Assembly: GCA_934129745.1 (NCBI GenBank)
Contig: CAKOWZ010000010.1
Span: 5,762 to 69,761 of the forward strand
Source of the DNA: an uncultured Clostridia bacterium
Lineage (GTDB): Bacteria > Bacillota > Clostridia > TANB77 > CAG-508
DNA length: 64,000 bases
Reading direction: 5' to 3'
Under the pieces are notes generated by a model. That model made no database searches, had not been told where the DNA came from, and worked only from the letters and a program-made list of their open reading frames with translations. This document shows positions 54,799 through 61,578 of this stretch, in pieces (within the stretch, counting starts at the first letter, position 1; each line of letters begins with the position of its first letter). A program made the translations under genes and the position numbers.

Positions 54799-55067
54799 TA
54801 TTTTAGAAATAATGAGGATATAAAATATATTTTTGGTCAAATGAAATTAATGAACCAATACATGTTCATATTTCAAAAGGTAAACCAACACCACATTCAA
54901 CAAAAGTTTGGCTTACAAAAGCTGGTGGATGCATTTTATCTAATAATAGTCGTATTCCTCAAAGGGAGTTAAATAGTTTACTTGAAATTGTAGCATTATA
55001 TTATTTAAAAATAGTCTCAAAATGGAAAGAAAAATATGGAGAGGATGCAGTGAAATTTTATTGTTAG
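54791..55067 (+). CDS. DUF4160 ORF, copy A, with an apparent +1 frame change
   Basis: TTG 54791, with AGGAGG 8 bases before it, overlaps the stop of the preceding ORF and reads LPNILEIMRI then TAA (54821-54823). From GGA 54816 the +1 frame is open to TAG 55065-55067 and gives GYKIYFWSNE, NEPIHVHISKGKPTPHSTK, WLTKAGGCILSNNSRIP and KFYC, the DUF4160 pattern, whose usual start MPTIFEI(D)GY is encoded by the TTG frame. There is no start codon in the downstream frame. The same break, at the same codon, occurs in copy B. Confidence 0.7.
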
Positions 55068-55124
55068 TAAAAAATGGTTAATAATTCAAGACGGTCTGTA
55101 ATGTATTTCTTCTGAACTTTTTTG

Positions 55125-55200
55125 CTAAAAGCAGAGAACTAGAAAACTTGTCTTTTTAAGTGCTTAAGTGAGACACTTTATAGCACTTTCCTGCTATTAG
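55125..55200 (+). ncRNA. 76-nt structured RNA candidate, copy A
   Basis: Begins CTAAAAGCAGAGAA and ends CTGCTATTAG; these ends pair as a closing stem (four bp, internal loop, four bp). Inside are TAGAAAA/TTTTTA around CTTGTC and an extended hairpin AGTGCT...AGCACT with inner AAGTG-AGA-CACTT. Same length and same three-stem plan as 58222-58297, 58 bases after the DUF4160 stop. Confidence 0.55.
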
Positions 55201-55279
55201 AAATGTTTGTTTTAATAACGAATGTGTTAAATTTTATATTGAATAGGATTATATAAAAGTTATTAAACAAAATAGTAAT

Positions 55280-55308
55280 TTGCAAAAATTAACATAAAGT
55301 GGTATAAT
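55280..55308 (+). promoter_or_regulatory. Promoter of the gene at 55383
   Basis: TTGCAA (55280-55285), 17-base spacer AAATTAACATAAAGTGG, TATAAT (55303-55308); closely similar to the promoter at 2702-2730. The leader has AAAGTG...CACTTT. Confidence 0.65.
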
Positions 55309-55382
55309 TAAAGTGTATTCGGAAGGATGCACTTTATTCGTTCGGCAAAAAATTAAATTTGATTTTTTAGGAGGAAACAATT

Positions 55383-56309
55383 ATGAACAAAGCAACGGCT
55401 AAGAACGAAATTCAGGTGGTACTTCAGGAGTACCTGGGAAACAGAAAGGCAGCGAAGGTAGCTGAAACAGTGTACGCGGTAAAAGAAACACAGCACACAC
55501 ACAACGGAAAGAAGTTCTTTATCAATGAAGATTCTAATGGAGCACTTGTGCTTACAATGGAGTCTATGGTAAAGGAACAGATGGAAAAAATCTTGACTCA
55601 GTATCTTGAAAAAGATGAGGTTCAGGAGTGTCTTCAGCAACTGATGGTAGGAGGCATTTCAACTGAAACAGCGTCGACTGTGGGGTTTGAAACCATTACG
55701 GTTGAAGGCTCTGATAGTCAGATTTACTTTGACATGTTGAAATATACTCCGGCTAGTAAAACTGAAAAGAAATTCTTGGAGTTCCTTAAGGAAGCAGTTG
55801 ATGCTGGAGTAAAAACCTTTAAGGTTCCAGTGTGCGATCCGTCGATTGATGAAAATGGTTCTCTTCATTTTGTTGCAGGTTGTAAGCCTGCAGAAGGTTA
55901 TTCCTATAATGAGCTGAAAGAACTTGCAATCAACAATGGCGTACAGCTGGGGTCTAAAAATCAGTATATACTCTTCTTGGCAACAATTATTCATCGTTTG
56001 GTTAAAGAAGGTTGGTCTAAGGCAGACGCTTTTTATGCAGTATGCACAAATTCAACCAAATTAGGACATTACTGGAATTCTGAAAAAGCCAGACACAATC
56101 TTGAGGTAACTGGTTCAAGAAAGATTGCAGGTAAATGTGATTTGATTAATACCTACAAGATTTTGAGAAACGACGAAAAAGCTGGTGGTTTCTGGGTTGC
56201 TGGTGGTGACTACCGTTTCAATGGTGTCGACTGTCCGCTCGCCGACCTTTGCCTTAACAACAACTATGTTGGTCATTGCAACAATAGTGTTGGTTGGTTT
56301 GTGCTTTAA
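55383..56309 (+). CDS. Hypothetical protein, codon-distinct singleton, Asn-rich C-terminus
   Basis: 308 residues, AGGAGG before ATG 55383. No membrane segment. N-terminal half is helical (KATAKNEIQVVLQEYLGNRK, MEKILTQYLEKDEVQECLQQ); the middle has VKTFKVPVCDPSIDENGSLH; the end reads VAGGDYRFNGVDCPLADLC then NNNYVGHCNNSVGWFVL. Codon use (CAG, GCG, CTT, GGT) is clearly unlike flanking genes. It interrupts duplication unit 1. Own promoter and terminator. Family not recognised; the Asn-rich tail faintly resembles variable regions of diversity-generating retroelements, which is noted only because an Avd-like fragment follows. Confidence 0.65.
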   Translation: MNKATAKNEIQVVLQEYLGNRKAAKVAETVYAVKETQHTHNGKKFFINEDSNGALVLTMESMVKEQMEKILTQYLEKDEVQECLQQLMVGGISTETASTVGFETITVEGSDSQIYFDMLKYTPASKTEKKFLEFLKEAVDAGVKTFKVPVCDPSIDENGSLHFVAGCKPAEGYSYNELKELAINNGVQLGSKNQYILFLATIIHRLVKEGWSKADAFYAVCTNSTKLGHYWNSEKARHNLEVTGSRKIAGKCDLINTYKILRNDEKAGGFWVAGGDYRFNGVDCPLADLCLNNNYVGHCNNSVGWFVL

Positions 56310-56342
56310 GTAGCACTGTCCACTGATACTACACCTGAACCG

Positions 56343-56371
56343 ATAGAGCTCTCTAATTTAGGGGGCTCTAT
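56343..56371 (+). terminator. Terminator of the gene at 55383
   Basis: ATAGAGCTC and GGGCTCTAT pair around TCTAATTTAG-like loop, followed by TTTCGC. Confidence 0.7.
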
Positions 56372-56419
56372 TTCGCTATATAGAGTAAAAAATCAAAAAG
56401 CATATTATTATTTATAAAC

Positions 56420-56563
56420 ATGTTAACAATATTAATAAAATTGCCGAGAACTGAAAAATTTAGCATTGGAACAGAAATAAAAACAAGCATGTATGAAATG
56501 TTAAAATATATTATTTTATCAAGTAAAGTTGAAAAAGGAAAATTAAAGATAGGAAATTATTAA
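56420..56563 (+). pseudogene. Fragment of a four-helix-bundle (Avd/23S-intervening-type) protein
   Basis: 47 codons from ATG 56420 to TAA 56561-56563. The text KLPRTEKFSIGTEIKTSMYE then MLKYIILSSKVEKGK fits helices one and two of the family that includes the accessory variability determinant of diversity-generating retroelements and the 23S rRNA intervening-sequence proteins (usually ~110-120 residues). It has no ribosome site and is cut off precisely at the start of duplication unit 2. No reverse transcriptase or template repeat is visible in the window. Confidence 0.45.
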
Positions 56564-56634
56564 ATATCTTCAAATTTAACATATAATTTATACATAAATA
56601 ATATAAATAGAAATAAAAGTAGGAGGTATTTGAT

Positions 56635-57102
56635 ATGAATTTTAACAAAAAAAGTCTTTTACATATATTTACACTGGTTTTTGTTTTCATATTTATTTTT
56701 TCAATTGTTATAAATAATGATTTAAAAAATGAAATATTATTAACAAATGGTAAACAACAGTTAAGTAATAAAAAAATATGTTGGGGGATAAAAAGGTCTG
56801 ATAATCATGAACAACCAGATGTTGGTTCTGCAAATAAAAAAATATTAGATGATTATAATGGGATATGTCTTGGAAATAATCAATCCAAAAAAATTTATTT
56901 GACTTTTGATGCAGGATATGAGGCTGGATATATGGAAAAAATTCTTGAGGTGTTAAAACAAAATAATGTTAAAGCATGTTTTTTTATTACTGCACATTAT
57001 TTAAATACACAACCTGAATTGGTTAAAGAAATGATTGATGATGGTCATATTGTTGGAAACCATGCACCTAACTACTTAATGTCCGGAGTTTATGAAATAT
57101 AA
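56635..57102 (+). pseudogene. 3'-truncated polysaccharide deacetylase (PdaA-like)
   Basis: 155 residues, AGGAGG before ATG 56635. N-terminal signal anchor (LLHIFTLVFVFIFIFSIVI). The rest matches the first half of PdaA-type N-acetylmuramic acid deacetylases: CWGIKRSDNHEQPDVG, YNGICLGNN, LTFDAGYEAGYMEKILEVLK, VKACFFITAHYLNTQPELVK and MIDDGHIVGNH. The frame then leaves the family at HAPNYLMSGVYEI and stops, losing the second half with the remaining catalytic motifs. Both copies share this odd end, so truncation preceded the duplication. Confidence 0.85.
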
Positions 57103-57229
57103 AAAATTGAGGTAAATAGTCTATGATAGTGATTAAAATTTACTTTCAGACCAGCAAACTATAAAATGTGGGTATGAAAGTAAATTTTTTATTATATATA
57201 GTAATAAATATGATTTGATATAAAAGTGC

Positions 57230-57312
57230 AGGATAAAGTGCAGAATAAAATATAGAATAAAATATAGAATAAAATATAGAATAAAGTATAGAATAAAGTA
57301 TAGAATAAAATA
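57230..57312. repeat. Tandem 12-bp repeats (ATAGAATAAART)
   Basis: Six to seven units of ATAGAATAAAAT/ATAGAATAAAGT, preceded by degenerate GTGCAGAATAAA units. Non-coding, between the pdaA remnant and the next gene. Confidence 0.85.
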
Positions 57313-57333
57313 ATATTATTTTTTTGAGATAAA

Positions 57334-57392
57334 CGGCCTTTTCTGACCAATTTTTAATACTAATATATTAAAATAGGTCAGGAAGGGGCTTT
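57334..57392. terminator. Large imperfect hairpin
   Basis: GGCCTTTTCTGACC (57335-57348) pairs with GGTCAGGAAGGGGC (57376-57389), followed by TTTT. It may terminate transcripts entering from the pdaA remnant; the interval 57103-57581 otherwise has no gene. Confidence 0.55.
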
Positions 57393-57581
57393 TATTTATA
57401 AATTTATTAATTGAAAAATATTCTGAAAAAACAGTTATCAACATAAAAAAATATTATAGCTATTAAAATATGTCGACAACTTATGTTTTTGGGGAAATTT
57501 AAAAATTGGGTAGCTAAAAAATATAAAATATGTTATACTAATTATGAGATATTTAATAAATGAAAAGGAGCGTGAATTATA

Positions 57582-57857
57582 ATGACTTTTGAATTTGCAA
57601 AATATCCTGATGGAACATTAGGAGTTTTTTCTAATATAGGAAAAAAAGAAAATGGTGAAGAATATCTTAGGGTTACTTTTGAGAGACCTATGGAGTATGG
57701 GTTTGATACTTATGTAATTGAGCTTCCAAGTTATGAAGTTGTTTTAGAAGATGGAAACTATTCTGACGAAGAAAAGAAAAAGTTTATGGATATAGCTAAA
57801 AATGGAGCCTCATTTTTCTTTAAATATGCACGATTAGGAGGTTTGGAAATTGCCTAG
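57582..57857 (+). CDS. Small acidic protein paired with DUF4160
   Basis: 91 residues, AAAAGGAG before ATG 57582. Beta-rich start (FEFAKYPDGTLGVFSNIG), then VTFERPMEYGFDTYVIELPS, an acidic SDEEKKKFMDIAKNG helix and FFFKYARLGGLEIA. The gene end contains the AGGAGG (57836-57841) of the DUF4160 ORF and overlaps its TTG start by 8 bases, so the two are translationally coupled like toxin-antitoxin pairs. DUF4160 is often paired with DUF2442; this protein is not clearly DUF2442. Broken paralog at 54524. Confidence 0.72.
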   Translation: MTFEFAKYPDGTLGVFSNIGKKENGEEYLRVTFERPMEYGFDTYVIELPSYEVVLEDGNYSDEEKKKFMDIAKNGASFFFKYARLGGLEIA

Positions 57858-58126
57858 TATTTTTGAATTGAAACGGATATAAAATTTATTTTTGGACAAA
57901 TGAAAATGATGAACCAATACATGTTCATATTTCAAAGGGTGTTCCAACAGTAAATGCAACTAAAGTATGGTTAACTCAATCAGGTGGTTGTGTACTTTGC
58001 CATAATAAAAGCAAAATACCTGAAAGAGAATTGAATATTATTTGCGAAGATATTTCTTTACATTATTTTCAAATTGTTGAGATGTGGAAAGCAATTCATT
58101 CAGGTAATGTTAAATTTTATTGCTAA
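57850..58126 (+). CDS. DUF4160 ORF, copy B, with an apparent +1 frame change
   Basis: TTG 57850 (AGGAGG 8 bases upstream) reads LPSIFELKRI then TAA 57880-57882. From GGA 57875 the +1 frame stays open to TAA 58124-58126: GYKIYFWTNENDEPIHVHIS, KVWLTQSGGCVLCHN, SKIPERELNIICED, KFYC. Together they make a complete DUF4160 protein of about 91 residues. Shift context is TTG AAA CGG ATA TAA here and ATA ATG AGG ATA TAA in copy A: both put a rare Arg codon just before a stop two codons later. Function of DUF4160 is thought to be toxin/antitoxin-like but is not established. Confidence 0.7.
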
Positions 58127-58221
58127 TATTCCAGAGCGGTATGGACTAAAGTAACGAAATATTAAATAAAATTGCTATTCTACAGAATGTAGAGTACTGC
58201 ATTTTTACAGAGTTTTTTAAG

Positions 58222-58297
58222 CTAAAAGCAGAGAAATAGAAAGCTTGTCTTTCTACGAGTTTATGTGATGCATACTGCATCACTATCCTGCCGTTAG
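58222..58297 (+). ncRNA. 76-nt structured RNA candidate, copy B
   Basis: CTAAAAGCAG pairs with CTGCCGTTAG at the ends; TAGAAAG-CTTGT-CTTTCTA is a perfect 7-bp hairpin; GTGATGCA-TAC-TGCATCAC a perfect 8-bp hairpin. Conserved with copy A: AAAGCAGAGAA, the CTTGTCTTT loop, and TCCTGC. Located 95 bases after the DUF4160 stop and 26 bases before the LysR start, so it could also act in the LysR leader. It matches no riboswitch class that I know. Confidence 0.6.
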
Positions 58298-58323
58298 AGA
58301 TAAAATGGAAAGGAGATGCCTTT

Positions 58324-59178
58324 GTGGTTGATTTAGAATTATATAGAATATTTAAAATCGTTGCTGATGAAGAAAACTTAACAAGAGCAAGTGAAATATT
58401 AAATATTTCACAACCAGCAGTAACAAAACACATACACAATTTAGAAAAAGAATTAGAAATAAAATTATTTGATAGAACAAAATATGGAATGAAATTAACT
58501 TTAGATGGAAAACAAATATACAATCAAATAAAAGATGCTATAAACACATTAATGAATGTAGAAAATAATATAAAACAAAATAAAATATTAAATTTGGGAA
58601 TTCATACAAATATGCCAAAGGAATTATATAGGAATATAATAGCAAAAATAAAGCGAAATAATCTTAACATAGAAGTAAATATTGAAAAAGCACCTACAGA
58701 AGATATGTTTTCAAGGTTAGAAAAACAGAAAATTGATGCATATTTATCTAAAAAACAACCAGAAGATATACATAGTAAAGCTATAAAATTTATAAAATTA
58801 GGAGTTTTTCATGATGATTTCTTTGTAAATGCTAATTCAAAATATTTAGATAAAAATATTTTGAAAGATAATGAAAAGGTTACTATATACACCTTAAGAA
58901 ATATATCGACCACAAGTAGAAATTTGGAAAATATATTAAAAGAAAAGAATTTAAAAAATATAGAAATAAAGAATGCAACATTTAATACAATTAGTGAAGA
59001 AATGCAAGATAATGATATAGTTGCGTACATAACGGAAGAATATATAAAAGAAGAACTTGAAAGTCGTAAATTAAGAAGGTTAGAATTAGGAATTGAATCA
59101 GCAGACATAGAGTATGGAATTTATTATAATTCTAATAATAAGATAAAGAATATTAAGAGTTTATTTAAAGATATTTAA
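58324..59178 (+). CDS. LysR-family transcriptional regulator
   Basis: 284 residues from GTG 58324 with AAGGAG 8 bases upstream. N-terminal winged HTH: DLELYRIFKIVADEENLTRA, SEILNISQPAVTKHIHNLEK, LFDRTKYGMKLTLDGK. The effector-binding half (about 90-284) is present but Lys/Asn-rich. Targets unknown; the neighbours give no clear metabolic operon. Host codon use. Confidence 0.92.
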   Translation: MVDLELYRIFKIVADEENLTRASEILNISQPAVTKHIHNLEKELEIKLFDRTKYGMKLTLDGKQIYNQIKDAINTLMNVENNIKQNKILNLGIHTNMPKELYRNIIAKIKRNNLNIEVNIEKAPTEDMFSRLEKQKIDAYLSKKQPEDIHSKAIKFIKLGVFHDDFFVNANSKYLDKNILKDNEKVTIYTLRNISTTSRNLENILKEKNLKNIEIKNATFNTISEEMQDNDIVAYITEEYIKEELESRKLRRLELGIESADIEYGIYYNSNNKIKNIKSLFKDI

Positions 59179-59188
59179 TAATGAGAAT

Positions 59189-59226
59189 GAGTGTGAAATA
59201 TAACTTTAAGTTATATTTCACACTCA
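59189..59226. terminator. Terminator after the LysR gene
   Basis: GAGTGTGAAATATAACTT and AAGTTATATTTCACACTC form a perfect 18-bp palindrome. Confidence 0.85.
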
Positions 59227-59235
59227 TATTTGTAT

Positions 59236-59264
59236 TTTACATAACAAAAAAACGTTATTATAAT
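59236..59264 (+). promoter_or_regulatory. Promoter of the gene at 59314
   Basis: TTTACA (59236-59241), 17-base spacer, TATAAT (59259-59264); the leader has the palindrome AAGGTAGATACCTT just before AGGAGG. Confidence 0.6.
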
Positions 59265-59313
59265 TAAAATAATAGCAAGGTAGATACCTTATGTAAAAAT
59301 AGGAGGAATTATT

Positions 59314-60378
59314 ATGATTAATTATACACTAAATGACCCTACCCAGCAAATGCTTATTCCTCATCTTAAGACTACAGAGGAATTGCTATCACGGGTCGCA
59401 ACCAAACTTTCTGGTGTAAAGAAGTATGCAGAAATAACGGCTATGCCTGATCTTGGCATTGCACATAACTGCACCCGCATGATGGGCGGATTTTTCACTG
59501 GTGCACGCTATGTGTGGGATTCAACCGTTCCGTTTATTCCGGTTGATACAACGGTTAATGTATGTGGCACTGCTGTATTTAAACTGAAAAATGAAATCTC
59601 CGTTCAGGAATTTCTTAAGAGGGCTCAAACTGTACTCACAGACAGAACTTACTATACGTGGAACTACACAAATGGAAATCACTTCATTAGTCTATGCCGT
59701 TCTGACGGTGAATATGGCACAGAATCCGGATATTATATGGTGGTTCACGCATCAGCCAACGAGTTTAAGAATGGTCCAAATGGATTGTATCCTAACTCAG
59801 ACGTTTGGTATTCTAACGCTATACAGACAGAGTATTTAGAGGGAACGTCAAGATATCTGCGGTATATTGTTGGAACAACGGCAGAACGTTTTTATGAAAT
59901 TGCGAAGATGCTTATCTTGTTCAACGAAGAGCGCAATCGTTATTTTATCAGAAATGTTCTTAAGGAATATCTGGATAAGGAAGTTCTTAGTGTTCAGCAT
60001 TATGGAATGCCAAATGACCATACTGTTTGTATTGGTACGCACTGGGAGCCAACAACATATACGCTGTTAACTGCACCCGGACGTCCAATTTTCCTTGTAG
60101 AGCCTGGCAAAAAATATGATGGTTCGCCACATGGTTTTGGTCTGGCAGTTAGGCACACGAATATCGAATTTTCAAGTGACTCAATCACAATTGGAAACAA
60201 GACCTTTCATCTTGGAGAAAGCATTAATATAGGCAGTGACGCACTTAATCGTTGTTCTTCTCCAAAAGACAATCTTGATGATTATGTTGGTGAGATTCTT
60301 AGCATTTGTCCTGGCAAAATTATTGGCAAGTTATATCAGATTGTTTCTATTTCAAAGGATGGAACTAAAATCTGGTAA
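59314..60378 (+). CDS. Hypothetical protein, codon-distinct singleton
   Basis: 354 residues, AGGAGG before ATG 59314. No membrane segment. Striking stretches: IAHNCTRMMGGFFTGARYVW, FIPVDTTVNVCGTAVF, NGNHFISLCRSDGEYG, GYYMVVHASANEF and HYGMPNDHTVCIGTHW; the spread of His, Cys, Asp and Asn suggests a metal enzyme, and GNHF followed by an H-S/A-S segment faintly recalls RtcB RNA ligases, but the other RtcB motifs are missing. Codon use is the most GC-rich in the window (CCG, CGC, GGC, CTG). Own promoter and terminator. Confidence 0.65.
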   Translation: MINYTLNDPTQQMLIPHLKTTEELLSRVATKLSGVKKYAEITAMPDLGIAHNCTRMMGGFFTGARYVWDSTVPFIPVDTTVNVCGTAVFKLKNEISVQEFLKRAQTVLTDRTYYTWNYTNGNHFISLCRSDGEYGTESGYYMVVHASANEFKNGPNGLYPNSDVWYSNAIQTEYLEGTSRYLRYIVGTTAERFYEIAKMLILFNEERNRYFIRNVLKEYLDKEVLSVQHYGMPNDHTVCIGTHWEPTTYTLLTAPGRPIFLVEPGKKYDGSPHGFGLAVRHTNIEFSSDSITIGNKTFHLGESINIGSDALNRCSSPKDNLDDYVGEILSICPGKIIGKLYQIVSISKDGTKIW

Positions 60379-60397
60379 GACGGAATTTCGAAAAGAT

Positions 60398-60424
60398 TGA
60401 GGAGTGTTCATTGAATGCTCCTCA
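60398..60424 (+). terminator. Hairpin after the gene at 59314
   Basis: TGAGGAGTG and ATGCTCCTCA pair around TTCATTGA. U-run is weak, so the phosphatase gene behind may be partly read through. Confidence 0.6.
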
Positions 60425-60450
60425 GTGTTATTTATGAGGGAGGTTTTTTT

Positions 60451-60813
60451 ATGAAAATTATACTTATGAGGCATGCCGAAACAACGTTTAATAATTCTGG
60501 AAGGTTTTGTGGCAGAACTGATTGTGACATAACAGAAAACGGAAGAATTACTACATCTAAATTAGCAAGTATTAAGCTATTCTTATCTGGTTTTACTGCT
60601 ATGTATGTTTCACCTCTTAAGCGGACCGTACAAACCTTGATTGCAATTTATCCTAGTTGCAACTATATTGTAGATGAACGTCTGACCGAGATTTCCATTG
60701 GCTTATGGGAAGGACTTGAGAAAGCATCTGTCAATCAAAGTGATAGGAAAGCTTTTCTTAAAGGATTATATACTCCGCCTAATGCAGAAGAAAACCACGA
60801 AGACCAAGATTAA
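60451..60813 (+). CDS. Histidine-phosphatase (phosphoglycerate-mutase-like) protein, C-terminally truncated
   Basis: 120 residues from ATG 60451 (GAGGGAGG before it). Family start MKIILMRHAETTFNNSGRFC with the phospho-His RHAET, Arg in GRTDCDITENG, VSPLKRTVQT and the Glu in LTEISIGLWEG. The family normally runs to about 190-210 residues and carries a second catalytic His near 150; here the frame ends at NAEENHEDQD. So it is probably a 3'-deleted, inactive gene. Foreign codon use; follows the 59314 gene by 72 bases. Confidence 0.82.
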   Translation: MKIILMRHAETTFNNSGRFCGRTDCDITENGRITTSKLASIKLFLSGFTAMYVSPLKRTVQTLIAIYPSCNYIVDERLTEISIGLWEGLEKASVNQSDRKAFLKGLYTPPNAEENHEDQD

Positions 60814-60909
60814 AAGATTTATAAAACAAACATTATTATTTGAACATCAAATGTTACCGGCTTTCTTTTTATAAATATGTGGAAAGAATATTAGAAAAGT
60901 AGTAAAAAG

Positions 60910-60937
60910 ACACGAGGCGGAAGTTTCCGCCTCGTGT
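60910..60937 (-). terminator. GC-rich terminator of the exonuclease-like gene
   Basis: ACACGAGGCGGAA and TTCCGCCTCGTGT pair perfectly; on the minus strand it is followed by CTTTTT. Its GC content is unlike every host terminator here and shows that foreign flanks came with the gene. Confidence 0.9.
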
Positions 60938-60946
60938 TTGCTACTT

Positions 60947-61468
60947 TTACTTCATAAGGTCCATGTAGCAAAGAGCAGCAGCTCTGCTATCATAGAGCGG
61001 GTTATGTGTCCCGCCAGCTTCGGGCTGAGGAACTACAATGCCATGTTCTGCATTGTAGGTATCAACTGATGTACAGTCGAAACCTGCATGCTTGAGGCAT
61101 CCTGCGATATCCAGCCAAGGATATGCACCGTCCCAGTCACCGATGAAGCCTTTGTCGTGCATATCAATGATAACACGACTTTCAACAGGCACTCCCATGT
61201 GGAAGATTACGTCTGCATCTGCCTTATTCTCCATAAAGAACTCGGCAAATGCCTTTAGCATTTCCTCATAGGAGTCGTGAGTTTGGATCATGTCTTCCAT
61301 CTGAGAAAGAACATTTTCTGCAACCCACGAGTTGACCTCGCCTTCGATAGGGCAACGAGCATAAAAGCTTGCTACCTCAATACCGTTCTCATAAAGAACA
61401 GCTCCGATGGCAAATGCCTGCCCCCAGAGACCATTGGTCTCTGCATCCCAAGTAAAAATTTTTGTCAT
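60947..61468 (-). CDS. DEDDh 3'-5' exonuclease-like protein, codon-distinct singleton
   Basis: 173 residues from ATG 61468 (AAAGGAGAG before it on its strand; ATG 61489 is upstream of that site). DnaQ-like motifs: Exo I TWDAETNGLWG (Asp and Glu), Exo II in the DIAGCLKHAGFDC region, and Exo III-epsilon THNPLYDSRAAA with His and Asp. Short for a nuclease with no extra domain. The leader has two hairpins, ATGACG...CGTCAT and GCCATTTAAATGGC. Confidence 0.78.
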   Translation of the reverse strand: MTKIFTWDAETNGLWGQAFAIGAVLYENGIEVASFYARCPIEGEVNSWVAENVLSQMEDMIQTHDSYEEMLKAFAEFFMENKADADVIFHMGVPVESRVIIDMHDKGFIGDWDGAYPWLDIAGCLKHAGFDCTSVDTYNAEHGIVVPQPEAGGTHNPLYDSRAAALCYMDLMK

Positions 61469-61578
61469 AATATTCTCTCCTTTTGCCATTTAAATGGCTT
61501 TATATTTATGACGTTTGAAAAAACGTCATATCCCTGAAAGGTAAGGTATTGAAAGAATAATATGTTAGCTATGAATTT

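Larger units (their letters stand above)
53500..55200. repeat. Duplication unit 1 (partner 56562-58297)
   Basis: The order pdaA remnant, small protein, DUF4160 ORF, structured RNA occurs twice with a constant offset of about 3.06 kb. The first ~75 bases (ATATCTTCAAATTTAACATA onward) are almost identical between 53501 and 56563; later parts have diverged to roughly two thirds identity by eye. Unit 1 additionally contains the foreign gene at 53949. Confidence 0.8.
56562..58297. repeat. Duplication unit 2 (partner 53500-55200)
   Basis: Second copy of the pdaA/small protein/DUF4160/RNA module. Promoter-side text AAAATTGGGTAGCTAAAAA is also shared (54451 and 57505 regions). This unit keeps the longer pdaA copy and an intact small-protein gene. 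Confidence 0.8.

Noticed and set aside
55383..56309. Variable protein of a diversity-generating retroelement
   Set aside because: Asn-rich tail is suggestive, but no template repeat or reverse transcriptase is seen and codon use differs from the Avd-like fragment.
59314..60378. RtcB RNA ligase
   Set aside because: Only a GNHF-like fragment resembles it; the remaining metal and guanylylation motifs are missing.
2832..61468. Assembly chimera as explanation of the codon-distinct genes
   Set aside because: They are single genes at many separate points within normally ordered host operons, some sharing terminators with host genes, which does not fit random contig joins.
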